Assembly (NCBI RefSeq): GCF_000261365.1
Contig: NZ_AJVC01000004.1
Coordinates: 186,001-250,000, forward strand
DNA from: Herbaspirillum sp. GW103
Lineage (GTDB): Bacteria; Pseudomonadota; Gammaproteobacteria; Burkholderiales; Burkholderiaceae_D
Length of the DNA stretch: 64,000 nucleotides
Direction of reading: 5' to 3'
The notes beneath the pieces are model-generated. The model was given only the letters and a program-made list of their open reading frames with translations, was not told the origin of the DNA and did no database searches. This document shows positions 27,167 through 35,798 of this stretch, piece by piece. The position numbers and the translations under genes were made by a program. Numbering within the stretch: the first letter of the stretch is position 1; every line of letters starts with the position of its first letter.

Positions 27167-27217
27167 ATTCTTAACCTGGATTCAACAATCCATTTCTTGT
27201 TTCCATTTCTTGTTTCC
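27167..27217. repeat. 22-bp dispersed repeat (copy 1) and 13-bp tandem repeat
   Basis: 27167-27188 is identical to the reverse complement of 32524-32545, 22 bp without a mismatch. Immediately right of it, ATTTCTTGTTTCC occurs twice in tandem (27192-27204 and 27205-27217). Both lie in the gap between divergent ttuC and LysR, so they may also touch regulation of these genes. Confidence 0.8.
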
Positions 27218-27230
27218 CTTGCGAGGTTTC

Positions 27231-28178
27231 ATGCAGGACACCGTCCTTCCCGCCGACCTGCGTTTCTTTTCCGTGCTGGCCATGGCGGGCAGCCTCTCGG
27301 CGGCCGGGCGCGAGCTGGGGCTGACCACGGCGGCGGTCAGCAAGCACCTCACGCAGATGGAAGCGCGTGCGGGCGTGCCGCTGGTGAACCGCACCACGCG
27401 CCGCATGATGTTGACGCCCGAGGGCGAGCTCTATCTGGAACACGCGCGGCGCATCCTCGACCAGATCGATGAATTGTCCGAACTGCTGGGCAGCTCCAGG
27501 CGCCGCCCGGAAGGTCTGCTGCGGGTCAATGCCACGCTGGGGTTCGGGCGCAGCCATGTGGCGCCGGTGATTTCCAGATTCGTCACGCGGTATCCGCAGG
27601 TGTCGGTGCAATTGCAGTTGTCGGTGATGCCGCCACCGCTGACCGAGGACAGCTTCGACGTCTGCATCCGCTTCGGCGAGCCGCCCGATACCAGGGTGGT
27701 AGCGCGGCGACTGGCGTCCAATGCGCGCCTGCTGTGTGCCGCGCCGGACTATCTCAAGCGCAGGGGCGTGCCGCAGACGCCGCATGACCTGTCCAAACAC
27801 AATTGCGTGGGCATCCGCCAGGGCGATGAGGCGTATGGGGTGTGGAAGCTGTCCTCGGGCAGCGGTGTTTCGCGCAAGACCGAGACTGTCAAGATCCGCG
27901 GCAACCTCACCACCAATGATGGCGAGATCGCAGTGAAGTGGGCGCTGGATGGGCACGGCATTCTCATGCGCGCCGAGTGGGATATCCGCAGCTATCTGGA
28001 ACAGGGGCGGCTGGTGCAGGTGCTGCCGGGCTGGCAGACGCCCAATGCGGATATCTTTGCGGTGTATTCGCAGCGCCAGCAGCTGTCGACGCGGGTGCGC
28101 AGCTTTGTGGATTTCATTGCGCGTGAGCTGGCCGAACCTTCGCCCAAGCCGCGTATTACCGTGCTGGGCAAGCGCTAG
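27231..28178 (+). CDS. LysR-family transcriptional regulator (DmlR/TtuA type)
   Basis: 315 residues: winged helix-turn-helix (LSAAGRELGLTTAAVSKHLTQMEARAG) and effector domain of the group near DmlR. Divergent from the tartrate/D-malate dehydrogenase gene, which it probably activates in response to the substrate. The start at MQDTVLP follows a GCGAGG sequence; 58 further open codons upstream cross the repeats and are not coding-like. Confidence 0.9.
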   Translation: MQDTVLPADLRFFSVLAMAGSLSAAGRELGLTTAAVSKHLTQMEARAGVPLVNRTTRRMMLTPEGELYLEHARRILDQIDELSELLGSSRRRPEGLLRVNATLGFGRSHVAPVISRFVTRYPQVSVQLQLSVMPPPLTEDSFDVCIRFGEPPDTRVVARRLASNARLLCAAPDYLKRRGVPQTPHDLSKHNCVGIRQGDEAYGVWKLSSGSGVSRKTETVKIRGNLTTNDGEIAVKWALDGHGILMRAEWDIRSYLEQGRLVQVLPGWQTPNADIFAVYSQRQQLSTRVRSFVDFIARELAEPSPKPRITVLGKR

Positions 28179-28252
28179 GGTAGCTTCCATCCGCCCCCAT
28201 GCCCGCGTTAAGATAGCCGCCAACCCCGTCCACCCGCCCAGCCACATCCTTC

Positions 28253-29035
28253 ATGACGTCCAGCCAAGCGCCCGCCGATCTCGCCAGCCGCCGTACCGGC
28301 AAGCTGACCGATACCGTCTACGCCAGCCTGCGCGAAGATATCTACGCCTTCCGCCTGCTGCCCGGCGATCGCTTTGCCGAGAACGACGTGGCCGAGCGTC
28401 TTCAGGTATCGCGCACCCCCGTGCGCGAAGCGCTCATGCGCCTGCAAAGCGAAGGCCTGGTGCGCGGCCACTTCCGCAATGGCTGGGAAGTGGTACCGAT
28501 CGACCTGGCGCGCTTTGCCTCCCTCTATGAACTGCGCGAGATGCTGGAACTGCACGCCGTGCGCAAGCTCTGTTCGCCGCGTATGGCCGCCTCGGTGCGC
28601 CAGCAACTGGTGGCCGAACAGGGCGCGATCTGGCAATGCGCCCCCAGCGACCGCCTGGCCGACGGTCTGGCCGTGGCGGCCCTGGACGAAGCCTTCCATT
28701 GCGCGCTGGTGCAGGCCGCCGGCAATCCCGAGGCCGATACCGTCTACCGCCAGCTGGCCAACCAACTGCGCATCATGCGACGCCTGGACTTTGCCTACGG
28801 CGACTGCATCGCCGATACCTACGCCGAGCATCGCGCCATCCTCGAGGCCATCGCCCGCGGCGACGGCGACGATGCCAGCAGGCTGGTCGCCCGTCATATC
28901 GAAGACAGCCATACCGTGGTCGAACGCATCACCATCACCCGCCTGGAACAGGTGCGCGCCGCATCGGTGCAGGCTGCACCGGCACGTGGCACGCTGGCGG
29001 CAACAGCACCCACCCGGCGCAAGCGCTTTGGCTGA
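28253..29035 (+). CDS. GntR-family regulator with FCD domain
   Basis: 260 residues: winged helix-turn-helix (NDVAERLQVSRTPVREALMRLQSEGLV) plus an FCD helical domain (DEAFHCAL, EHRAILEAI, HIEDSH metal-ligand segments). It is followed on the same strand, after 224 bp, by an OFA-type MFS gene with a perfect 22-bp dyad in front. The regulator therefore likely represses the transporter in response to an organic acid. The C-terminal tail is low-complexity and basic. Confidence 0.9.
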   Translation: MTSSQAPADLASRRTGKLTDTVYASLREDIYAFRLLPGDRFAENDVAERLQVSRTPVREALMRLQSEGLVRGHFRNGWEVVPIDLARFASLYELREMLELHAVRKLCSPRMAASVRQQLVAEQGAIWQCAPSDRLADGLAVAALDEAFHCALVQAAGNPEADTVYRQLANQLRIMRRLDFAYGDCIADTYAEHRAILEAIARGDGDDASRLVARHIEDSHTVVERITITRLEQVRAASVQAAPARGTLAATAPTRRKRFG

Positions 29036-29167
29036 AAAAGTGAAGGTTTGTGCGTCATCTGCGGGTCGCAGGCCGATTTTTCTCCCCTTGAAGAAGATTT
29101 GAACCGTTTTTCCCGGTGCCGGATTTGCCCTCAGGCAAATGGCACGAAAGCTGCTTTTGTGAGTACG

Positions 29168-29189
29168 GAATTTATGAATACATAAATTC
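29168..29189 (+). promoter_or_regulatory. Perfect 9-bp-arm dyad upstream of the OFA-type transporter
   Basis: GAATTTATG-AATA-CATAAATTC in an AT-rich stretch 71-92 bp before the MFS start. The inner TATGAATACATA core resembles FCD-GntR operators, and the adjacent gene is such a regulator. Confidence 0.7.
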
Positions 29190-29259
29190 GGCGAGCGCTA
29201 CCCTGCCGGATCCGGCAAGGCTGGCCATCTCACTCTGGCTTTCTGTACAGGAGAAACGC

Positions 29260-30534
29260 ATGACCACCCTCACCCAAACCGCCCCCGCGAGCACGCAGGG
29301 CTTGCTGCGCAACCGCTGGTTCCAGTTGTTGATCGGCCTGATCTGCATGATGGCCATCTCCAGTCCGCAATACGTGTGGACCTTGTTCACCAAGCCGCTC
29401 ACGGCCAAGCTGGGCGTGCCGCTGTCGGAACTGCAGATCACCTTCTCCATGCTGATCGTGCTGCAAACCTTCTTCTCGCCCTTCCAGGGCAAGCTCATTG
29501 ATCGCTTCGGCGCGCGTCGCCTGATCGCCATCGGCACCTTCATGTCGGGCCTGTCCTGGGTCCTGGCGGCGCAGGTCTCGAGCATCGGCATGTTCTATCT
29601 GGCCTATGGTCTGGTCGGCGGACTGGGCACGGGCATCGTCTATGTCGGCGTGGTCGGGCAGATGGTGCGCTGGTTCCCGGACCGCCGCGGCTTTGCCGTG
29701 GGCATGGTGGCGGCCGGCTACGGCATGGGCGCCATCCTGACCACCTTCCCGATTGCCGCCTCGCTGGCCAGCGCCGGTCTGGAAACCACGCTCTGGCAGT
29801 TCGGCCTGGTGTTTGCCGTCATTGGCGTGCTGGCGTCGCAGGCCCTGCGCTCGCCCGATGCCAGCCATGCCGCTGCCATGCCGGCCCCGGCCATTGCCGC
29901 CAGCAAGCTCGACCTGGCGCCGCGCCAGATGCTGCGTACGCCCCTGTTCTGGCTGATGTTCGTGATGATGACCATGATGTCGACCTCGGGACTGATGGTG
30001 ACCTCGCAGATGGCCACCTTCGCACGTGACTTCGGCGTGGCCAACGTGATGGTGTTCGGGCTGGCCGCGCTGCCGCTGGCGCTGACCATCGACCGCCTCA
30101 CCAATGGACTCACGCGGCCCTTCTTCGGCTGGATCTCGGACCGCTATGGCCGCGAGAACACGATGTTCTTCGCCTTCGCACTGGAAGGCGTGGCCATGGC
30201 GCTGTGGCTGGCCACGCGCGACAATGCGGTGCTGTTCGTGCTGCTGTCGGGCATCGTCTTCTTCGGCTGGGGCGAGATCTTTTCCCTGTTCCCCTCGACT
30301 CTGACCGACACCTTCGGCACCCGCCACGCCACCGCCAACTATGGCTGGCTCTACATCTCGCAGGGTATCGGCTCGATCTTCGGCGGTCCGCTGGCCGCCA
30401 TGATGCACGAGAAGACCGGCAGCTGGCATCCGGTCTTCGGCACCGCCATCACGCTCGACATCCTGACCGCCTGCCTGGCGCTGCTGGTGCTCAAACCCTG
30501 GCGCGCACGCTACCTGGCCAAGGCGGCTCAGTAA
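29260..30534 (+). CDS. MFS transporter, OFA (oxalate/formate antiporter-like) family
   Basis: 424 residues, 12 membrane spans. The opening LIGLICMMAISSPQYVWTLF and GKLIDRFGARRL motifs are those of OxlT-like carriers. The start follows GGAGAAACGC. The carrier probably moves a carboxylate under control of the FCD-GntR gene upstream. It ends 40 bp before a strong terminator. Confidence 0.9.
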   Translation: MTTLTQTAPASTQGLLRNRWFQLLIGLICMMAISSPQYVWTLFTKPLTAKLGVPLSELQITFSMLIVLQTFFSPFQGKLIDRFGARRLIAIGTFMSGLSWVLAAQVSSIGMFYLAYGLVGGLGTGIVYVGVVGQMVRWFPDRRGFAVGMVAAGYGMGAILTTFPIAASLASAGLETTLWQFGLVFAVIGVLASQALRSPDASHAAAMPAPAIAASKLDLAPRQMLRTPLFWLMFVMMTMMSTSGLMVTSQMATFARDFGVANVMVFGLAALPLALTIDRLTNGLTRPFFGWISDRYGRENTMFFAFALEGVAMALWLATRDNAVLFVLLSGIVFFGWGEIFSLFPSTLTDTFGTRHATANYGWLYISQGIGSIFGGPLAAMMHEKTGSWHPVFGTAITLDILTACLALLVLKPWRARYLAKAAQ

Positions 30535-30573
30535 ACCTCGGCTCCCGCGCCACGTTCTCTTTTCTCCTTTCCC

Positions 30574-30606
30574 CGATGCCGGCCTTGCGCCGGCATCGTC
30601 GTTTTT
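30574..30606 (+). terminator. Rho-independent terminator after the OFA-type transporter
   Basis: CGATGCCGGC-CTTGC-GCCGGCATCG, a perfect 10-bp stem, followed by TCGTTTTT. Confidence 0.88.
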
Positions 30607-30666
30607 GCAGCGCCCTGACCGCCATGCAGCATGGCCCCGGGCTGATGGCGTGCTTGTGCCGTATAC

Positions 30667-30715
30667 TTGCAAACGTGTTGCAAAGCTGTTGCAAGCCTTT
30701 GCAAGCCTCCTGCAA
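30667..30715 (+). repeat. Five TTGCAA repeats phased at 10-11 bp upstream of the antiporter gene
   Basis: TTGCAA at 30667, 30678, 30689 and 30699, and a near copy CTGCAA at 30710, spaced 11, 11, 10 and 11 bp. Each copy is itself a palindrome. They therefore lie on one face of the helix, 65-113 bp before the nhaP-type start. Confidence 0.8.
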
Positions 30716-30779
30716 CTCCCCGCAGTTCAGCGGGTCTGACCCACCCGCGCCTCATCACAAGAACATCACCCGCTGCCTC

Positions 30780-32462
30780 ATGGAAATCGTCTTCACCGTC
30801 TTGATCCTGCTGCTCGCCGTCGCCGTCTCGGGCGTAGTGGCACGCCTGGCGCCCTTCAAGCTGCCGCTGCCGCTGTTCCAGATCGCCCTGGGCGCGGTGC
30901 TGGCCATGCCCATGTTCGGCCTGCGCATCAGTTTCGATCCGGAACTGTTCCTGCTGCTGTTCATCCCTCCGCTGCTCTTTACCGATGGCTGGCGCATGCC
31001 CAAGCGCGAGTTCTTCCGCCTGGCCCGCCCGATTCTGGCGCTGGCGCTGGGTCTGGTGATGTTTACGGTGGTCGGGGTCGGTTACTTCATCCACTGGATG
31101 ATCCCGGTCATCTCGCTGCCCTCGGCCTTTGCACTGGCTGCCGTGCTCTCGCCGACCGACGCGGTGGCGGTCTCCTCCATCGTCGGCAAGGGCCGTCTGC
31201 CGGCCTCGATGCAGCATGTGCTGGAGGGTGAGGCACTGATGAACGATGCGTCCGGTCTGGTGGCCTTCAAGTTTGCGATTGCCGCCGTCATCACCGGGAC
31301 CTTCTCCCTGCTCGATGCCAGCATCTCCTTTGTCCTGATCGCCGCCGGCGGCATTGCGGTCGGGCTCATCGTGGCCTGGGGTTTCGGGCTGATCCGCCGC
31401 AAGATCATCGAATGGGCCGGTGACGAGCCGGGCATCCAGGTGGTGCTGCTGTTGCTCATTCCCTTCACGGCCTACATCTTTGCCGAACACTTCGGGCTGT
31501 CGGGCATCCTGGCTGCGGTGGCTGCGGGCATGCTCATGCCCTATCTGGAAACGGCCGGTGGCGAATCGGCGGCGACCCGGCTGCAGGGACGCAGCATCAT
31601 GACCATGCTGGAATTCGTCTTCAACGGCATGTCCTTCCTGCTGCTGGGCCTGCAACTGCCTGGCATCGTCGGCCTGGCCCACGTGGATGCGCAGATGGCG
31701 GGCAATGTGCCGGTGTGGCACCTGTTCGTCTACATCCTGGCCATCACGGTGGCGCTCATCGTGCTGCGCTTCGTCTGGGTCTGGATCAACCTGCGCATGC
31801 GCCGTTTCGCCTCGGCCCTGCGCGGCCAGAGCGGGCGAAATCGCAAGTTCGACCTGCGACTCATCAGCATCACGGCGCTCTCCGGGGTGCGCGGGGCGAT
31901 CACGCTGGCCGGTGTGATGTCGATTCCGCTGCTGCTGAAGGAACATACACCCTTCCCGGCGCGCGACCTGCTGATCTTCCTGGCCACCGGCGTGATCCTG
32001 TGCTCGCTGCTGTTCGGCAGCTTCCTGCTGCCCTGGATGTTGAAGGACCTGCAGCTCGACGCCGAGGTCAAGCGCCGTCGCGCCGAAGAAATGATGGCGC
32101 GCCTGCGCCTGTCGGAGGCGGCCGTGCGCACTATCGAGGAGGCGCAGGAACGCATCGGCGTCAATCTCGATGAATCGGACCTGGCCCTGTTGATGGAAGT
32201 CAGCGGCAGCCTGCTGGCGACCTATCGCATGCGCATGAATGCGGAGAGCGATTCCGAAGAAACCCAGCGCGCCGCCAACCGCTTCAAGCAGTTCGAGCGT
32301 GAACTGCGACTGGAGGCGATCCGCGCCGAGCGGCTGGAAGTGCACTACCTGCGCGCTGAACAGCGCATCAATGACGAGACCTTCCTGATGCTGATCAACC
32401 AGATCGACATGGCCGAGACCTGGCTGCTGGGCTCGTTGAACGGACCGGGGCAGCAGCACTGA
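30780..32462 (+). CDS. CPA1-family Na+/H+ antiporter (NhaP/YjcE type)
   Basis: 560 residues: 12-13 membrane spans in the first ~400 residues and a ~150-residue cytoplasmic tail with a coiled-coil (RRRAEEMMARLRLSEAAV). Ion-binding motifs of the antiporter core are visible: LSPTDAVAVSS, EGEALMNDASGLVAFK, and the FNGMSFLLLGLQL segment. It expels Na+ (or K+) in exchange for protons. Start at MEIVFTVL, directly at the first span; ribosome site weak. The array of phased TTGCAA repeats upstream may govern its expression. It ends at a strong bidirectional terminator. Confidence 0.92.
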   Translation: MEIVFTVLILLLAVAVSGVVARLAPFKLPLPLFQIALGAVLAMPMFGLRISFDPELFLLLFIPPLLFTDGWRMPKREFFRLARPILALALGLVMFTVVGVGYFIHWMIPVISLPSAFALAAVLSPTDAVAVSSIVGKGRLPASMQHVLEGEALMNDASGLVAFKFAIAAVITGTFSLLDASISFVLIAAGGIAVGLIVAWGFGLIRRKIIEWAGDEPGIQVVLLLLIPFTAYIFAEHFGLSGILAAVAAGMLMPYLETAGGESAATRLQGRSIMTMLEFVFNGMSFLLLGLQLPGIVGLAHVDAQMAGNVPVWHLFVYILAITVALIVLRFVWVWINLRMRRFASALRGQSGRNRKFDLRLISITALSGVRGAITLAGVMSIPLLLKEHTPFPARDLLIFLATGVILCSLLFGSFLLPWMLKDLQLDAEVKRRRAEEMMARLRLSEAAVRTIEEAQERIGVNLDESDLALLMEVSGSLLATYRMRMNAESDSEETQRAANRFKQFERELRLEAIRAERLEVHYLRAEQRINDETFLMLINQIDMAETWLLGSLNGPGQQH

Positions 32463-32484
32463 CTTGTCGCGCGCAGTACCAACG

Positions 32485-32527
32485 ACAAAGCCCGCAACAC
32501 CCTGTCATCGGGCGTTGCGGGCTTTGT
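32485..32527. terminator. Bidirectional terminator between antiporter and small coiled-coil gene
   Basis: 14-bp perfect arms ACAAAGCCCGCAAC and GTTGCGGGCTTTGT with CCC/GGG pairing in the loop region. The two genes converge here. Confidence 0.85.
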
Positions 32528-32545
32528 TGAATCCAGGTTAAGAAT
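32524..32545. repeat. 22-bp dispersed repeat (copy 2, inverted relative to 27167)
   Basis: 22 bp identical to the reverse complement of 27167-27188, partly overlapping the right arm of the terminator. A match of this length is not expected by chance within 64 kb. Confidence 0.8.
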
Positions 32546-32583
32546 CCGGAATCAGCCAGTTCAGCTGGCCGACAAGGCAGAAA

Positions 32584-32853
32584 TCAGGCCACCGAATTGA
32601 CGGTCGTGCCGATGATCTCGCCGGTCGCATTGCGCGAAGCCTGCTCGCGGCGGTCGCGTTCCTGGCGGGCGCTTTCGGCCCGGGTTTCGTCGGCCTGGAT
32701 TTCTTCCAGGCGGCGCTGTTCCGCCTTCAGGGCCGCCGCCGCTTCTTCGGCACGACGCACGGCCACCGGATCGTTGGCCTTGCCAGTGGTCGGGGCATTG
32801 CCATTGGGGTCGGAAACGACGCCGTTGACGGCAGAGGAAATATCCATGGCCAT
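32584..32853 (-). CDS. Small hypothetical protein with charged coiled coil
   Basis: 89 residues. The central ~45 residues are an Ala/Glu/Arg-rich heptad-like helix (AEEAAAALKAEQRRLEEIQA and following), between a Ser/Asn-rich N terminus and a TVNSVA end. A GGGAG site lies seven bases before the ATG; a second ATG two codons in is possible. Monocistronic between terminator and a 234-bp gap. No family recognised. Codon use looks normal. Confidence 0.7.
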   Translation of the reverse strand: MAMDISSAVNGVVSDPNGNAPTTGKANDPVAVRRAEEAAAALKAEQRRLEEIQADETRAESARQERDRREQASRNATGEIIGTTVNSVA

Positions 32854-33087
32854 GATGGGCTCCCTTTGAAACGAAGACTAAGAAATGAACACTGTTGGCG
32901 ACAGGATGTGCCATACAGTGATGTGAATGTCGACTATGTTACGCCCATTGACGCGCTCTGCCACGGGGAAAATCCTGAAATGGCAGGATTTTTATGCGGC
33001 ACGCACAACCGTGATTGCCTGCCTGGCAAGAAAATCCGCCGCGCCGATATCGCCGTGGCAACTTCCTTGTCTCAGGGGCAAGGTGCT

Positions 33088-33879
33088 TCAGTGGCAATCC
33101 GGCACGTTCTGGTCGAGATAGACCTCGAAGGCCACATTGTTGACCCACTTCTTGATGGCATTGGCCCAGAACGCATCGTTCCATTTCGCCGCTGCCTGGC
33201 GCGCGACAGCCAGGTCGGCGGGATCGTTGCCGCGCACCTGCAGCACCAGCGCGCGGCGACTGACCGGGGCCAGTTGGGCAGAGAATTTCTTCCATTCGGG
33301 CAGCTTCAGCATGGCCTTCATGAGCGTATCGTCATGCACGGCGGCATCGCATTGCCCGGTGCGCAGGGCCAGCAGTGCATCGGCCGGGGCCGGCATCACT
33401 TTCTCGATGGCGGCATAGCGCGCGCTGAGGGTGCCGACGTAGGGCGATCCGGCGGAGACGCAGACGGTGCGGCCCTGGAGGTCTTCCCATTTGCGGATGG
33501 TGGTGTCGGTGCGCATGATGGCCATGGCACCGGCGCTGTAGCCGGTCGACACCGTAATGAGGTCCGCCGCGCCGGTCTGTGCCGGGTCCACGCGGGTGAG
33601 CATCACGTCGGGACGCACGCCCTTCAATGCGGCGCGGTCTTGCGTATTGGGCTGAAGATCGGCCTTGCCTTTCCATTGCGTGGCGAGATCCTCGGCCAGC
33701 ACGGTGGCAATGTTTTCCGGTGTACGGAATTTCATGCCGGCCTTGTAGGGCGGCGGCACGTGGTCCAGTCCGATACGCACGGTCTCGCTGCGGCGGGCGT
33801 CATCGAGCACGCCAGCCTGGGCGGCACCGATGAGCAGGCCGGCCGAGGCGAGCAGCATGAAGCGGTCAAGGGTGCGCAT
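33088..33879 (-). CDS. Periplasmic binding protein, family 3-like (second binding protein of the ABC operon)
   Basis: 263 residues: a signal peptide ending AQA, then a solute-binding fold (VRIGLDHVPPPYKAGM... and TVCVSAGSPYVGTLSA) resembling the family-3 proteins linked to quinoprotein dehydrogenases or amino-acid uptake. Its start is 13 bp after the stop of the SsuC-like permease on the same strand. The same operon carries an unrelated SsuA-type binding protein, so why a second one is present is unclear. Confidence 0.85.
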   Translation of the reverse strand: MRTLDRFMLLASAGLLIGAAQAGVLDDARRSETVRIGLDHVPPPYKAGMKFRTPENIATVLAEDLATQWKGKADLQPNTQDRAALKGVRPDVMLTRVDPAQTGAADLITVSTGYSAGAMAIMRTDTTIRKWEDLQGRTVCVSAGSPYVGTLSARYAAIEKVMPAPADALLALRTGQCDAAVHDDTLMKAMLKLPEWKKFSAQLAPVSRRALVLQVRGNDPADLAVARQAAAKWNDAFWANAIKKWVNNVAFEVYLDQNVPDCH

Positions 33880-33892
33880 GATCGGTCCCGGC

Positions 33893-34666
33893 TCAGACGT
33901 ACTGGTATTTCAGCAGGCGATGCTTGAGGTTTTCCAGGATGAGCTGGTCGATGAGCGCAGCGAAAATGGCAATGGTGAGGATGTTGGCCATCACGCCGAT
34001 CATGTCCGCCGTCTCGCCCGAGTAGGCCAGCGTGCGGCCCAGGCCCTTGCCGAAGCCCACCAGCATCTCGGCCGAGATCAGCGCACGCCAGGCATTGCCG
34101 AAGGCCAGCTGGGCACCGGTGATGAGTTCGGGCATCACCGCCGGCAGGTACACCCGGCGCAACATGGACAAGCGCGAGGCGCCCATCACGCGGGCCGCCG
34201 AGACATGCACCTGCTGCACGCTCTCGGTGGCATTCATCACCGACAGCGCCGCCGGGAAGAAAGCAGCAATGGCCACCACCACCACGATGGGCAGGTTGCC
34301 GAAGCCCATCAGGATCAGCAGCAGCGGCACCCAGGCGATCGAGGGGATCGATTGCAGGATCACGATGGCCGACTTCAGGACTTCACGGAAGAAGAACAGC
34401 ACCGCACCGACCAGACCGAAACCGATGCCCAGCACCAGGGCCGAGCCATAGCCCATGCCCAGGCGATAGAGACTGCCGAACAGGGCCAGGCGGAAATTGT
34501 TTGACTGCACCTCTTCCCACAGCCGCGCGAGCACTGAAGGCACGCCCGGCATCAGGAAGGAGGGCAGCGACCAGGCCGCGATCTGCCACATCAAGAGGAT
34601 GAAGACAATGGCCAGCACCATGGCCAGTTTCTTGCGGAGTCCGGTAACGCGACGCTGTGAGCTCAT
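33893..34666 (-). CDS. ABC transporter permease (SsuC/TauC type)
   Basis: 257 residues with about six spans and the EAA-like loop (AARVMGASRLSMLRRVYLPAVMPELITG). Belongs to the nitrate/sulfonate/taurine-type importer permeases. It follows the binding protein on the same strand after a 130-bp gap with an AT-rich stretch, so it could also be read from a second promoter there. The cargo (sulfonate, taurine, pyrimidine precursor or similar) cannot be chosen. Confidence 0.9.
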   Translation of the reverse strand: MSSQRRVTGLRKKLAMVLAIVFILLMWQIAAWSLPSFLMPGVPSVLARLWEEVQSNNFRLALFGSLYRLGMGYGSALVLGIGFGLVGAVLFFFREVLKSAIVILQSIPSIAWVPLLLILMGFGNLPIVVVVAIAAFFPAALSVMNATESVQQVHVSAARVMGASRLSMLRRVYLPAVMPELITGAQLAFGNAWRALISAEMLVGFGKGLGRTLAYSGETADMIGVMANILTIAIFAALIDQLILENLKHRLLKYQYV

Positions 34667-34796
34667 AAGGACAGGAAAGACAATGGCCGGACGGGTCCGG
34701 CCAGATTAAAAAAACATCAGGACTACTTTGGCATGACATCCCGAACCGTTCGGGCTCAGCAGACCCAAGAGGGCCGTATCGAAGACGCTGCAGCAG

Positions 34797-35798
34797 TTAC
34801 AGCTTGCGCGCGTTCTGCCACGACAGGTCGGTGATGGAGTTGACGTCAAAGGGCTTGCCATCACGCGTCTTGAGCGATCCTTGCGATTGCAGGATGTTGG
34901 CGATCTCCTGCATGCGGTCCTGGTCCTTCTTGCTGATCTTGGGGGTGAAGGTCTGGCTCTTGATGGCATCGCGGATCACGTCTTCGCGCAGCATCTCGCC
35001 GTGCTTCAGCGTCTTGATGGTCGGCTCGGCGATGAAATAGCCGGCAATCAGTCTGGAGGCATCGGCAGGCTTCTTCTGCAGCAGAGTGATGGCGTCACGT
35101 TGCGCGTCCAGCGACTTCCAGACGGCATCGCGCTTCTTCTTCAGAGTCTCGCCGGAGGTGATGACGACCATGCAGGGGAAGGGCCAGACTTCACCGATCT
35201 CGTAGATCTGCTTGACCGGCGCAATCAGTTGCGCGATGCGCGCCTGCGGCTCGAACAGGAAGGCCGCATCGACCCGCTTGCCCACCAGCGACTGCACCGC
35301 CACCTGGGGCGAGACGCCCATGACGTTGACGTCATCGGGCTTCACGCCCGCATCACGCAACACCACGCCCTTGAGCACGGTGTCGGCGGTACTGCCCTCG
35401 GCCTGCGAGGCCAGGGTCTTGCCCTTGAGGTCGGCCACCTTGTTGATGCCCGAATCCTCGCGCGCCACCAGAGCGTGATAGCCCAGTTGCGCACCACCGA
35501 CCACCTTCAGGTCCGCGCCCTTGGAAGCCCAGGCCACGGCATTGGAAAAACCGAACACGCCGCTGTCGAGCTGGCCGCCGACAATGGCCTTGACCAGGTC
35601 GGTGCCGGACTTGAATTCGATCAGTTCCACATCCAGACCATACTTCTTGTAGAGGCCGGCTTCATAGGCAGCCATGGCTTGCGCATCGTCCATCACGCGC
35701 AGGTAGCCGATCTTGAATTTCTCCAGGGCAAGGACGTTGCCGGAAAAAGCCAGGGCAGCGGCGGCGATGGCCGGTGCCAGGATGCGTGCGAGTTTCAT
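34797..35798 (-). CDS. ABC transporter substrate-binding protein (SsuA/NrtA-like)
   Basis: 333 residues: a Sec signal (ALAFSGNVLA) then an NMT1/SsuA-like binding domain (FKIGYLRVMDDAQAMAAYEAGLY). The start overlaps the stop of the ATPase gene as ATGA, showing coupling. Probably the main binding protein of the four-gene importer. Confidence 0.9.
   Translation of the reverse strand: MKLARILAPAIAAAALAFSGNVLALEKFKIGYLRVMDDAQAMAAYEAGLYKKYGLDVELIEFKSGTDLVKAIVGGQLDSGVFGFSNAVAWASKGADLKVVGGAQLGYHALVAREDSGINKVADLKGKTLASQAEGSTADTVLKGVVLRDAGVKPDDVNVMGVSPQVAVQSLVGKRVDAAFLFEPQARIAQLIAPVKQIYEIGEVWPFPCMVVITSGETLKKKRDAVWKSLDAQRDAITLLQKKPADASRLIAGYFIAEPTIKTLKHGEMLREDVIRDAIKSQTFTPKISKKDQDRMQEIANILQSQGSLKTRDGKPFDVNSITDLSWQNARKL

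Noticed and set aside
30528..32459. 643-codon minus-strand open frame over the Na+/H+ antiporter
   Set aside because: Low-complexity Gln/His/Glu composition and no ribosome site; the plus strand encodes the full antiporter.
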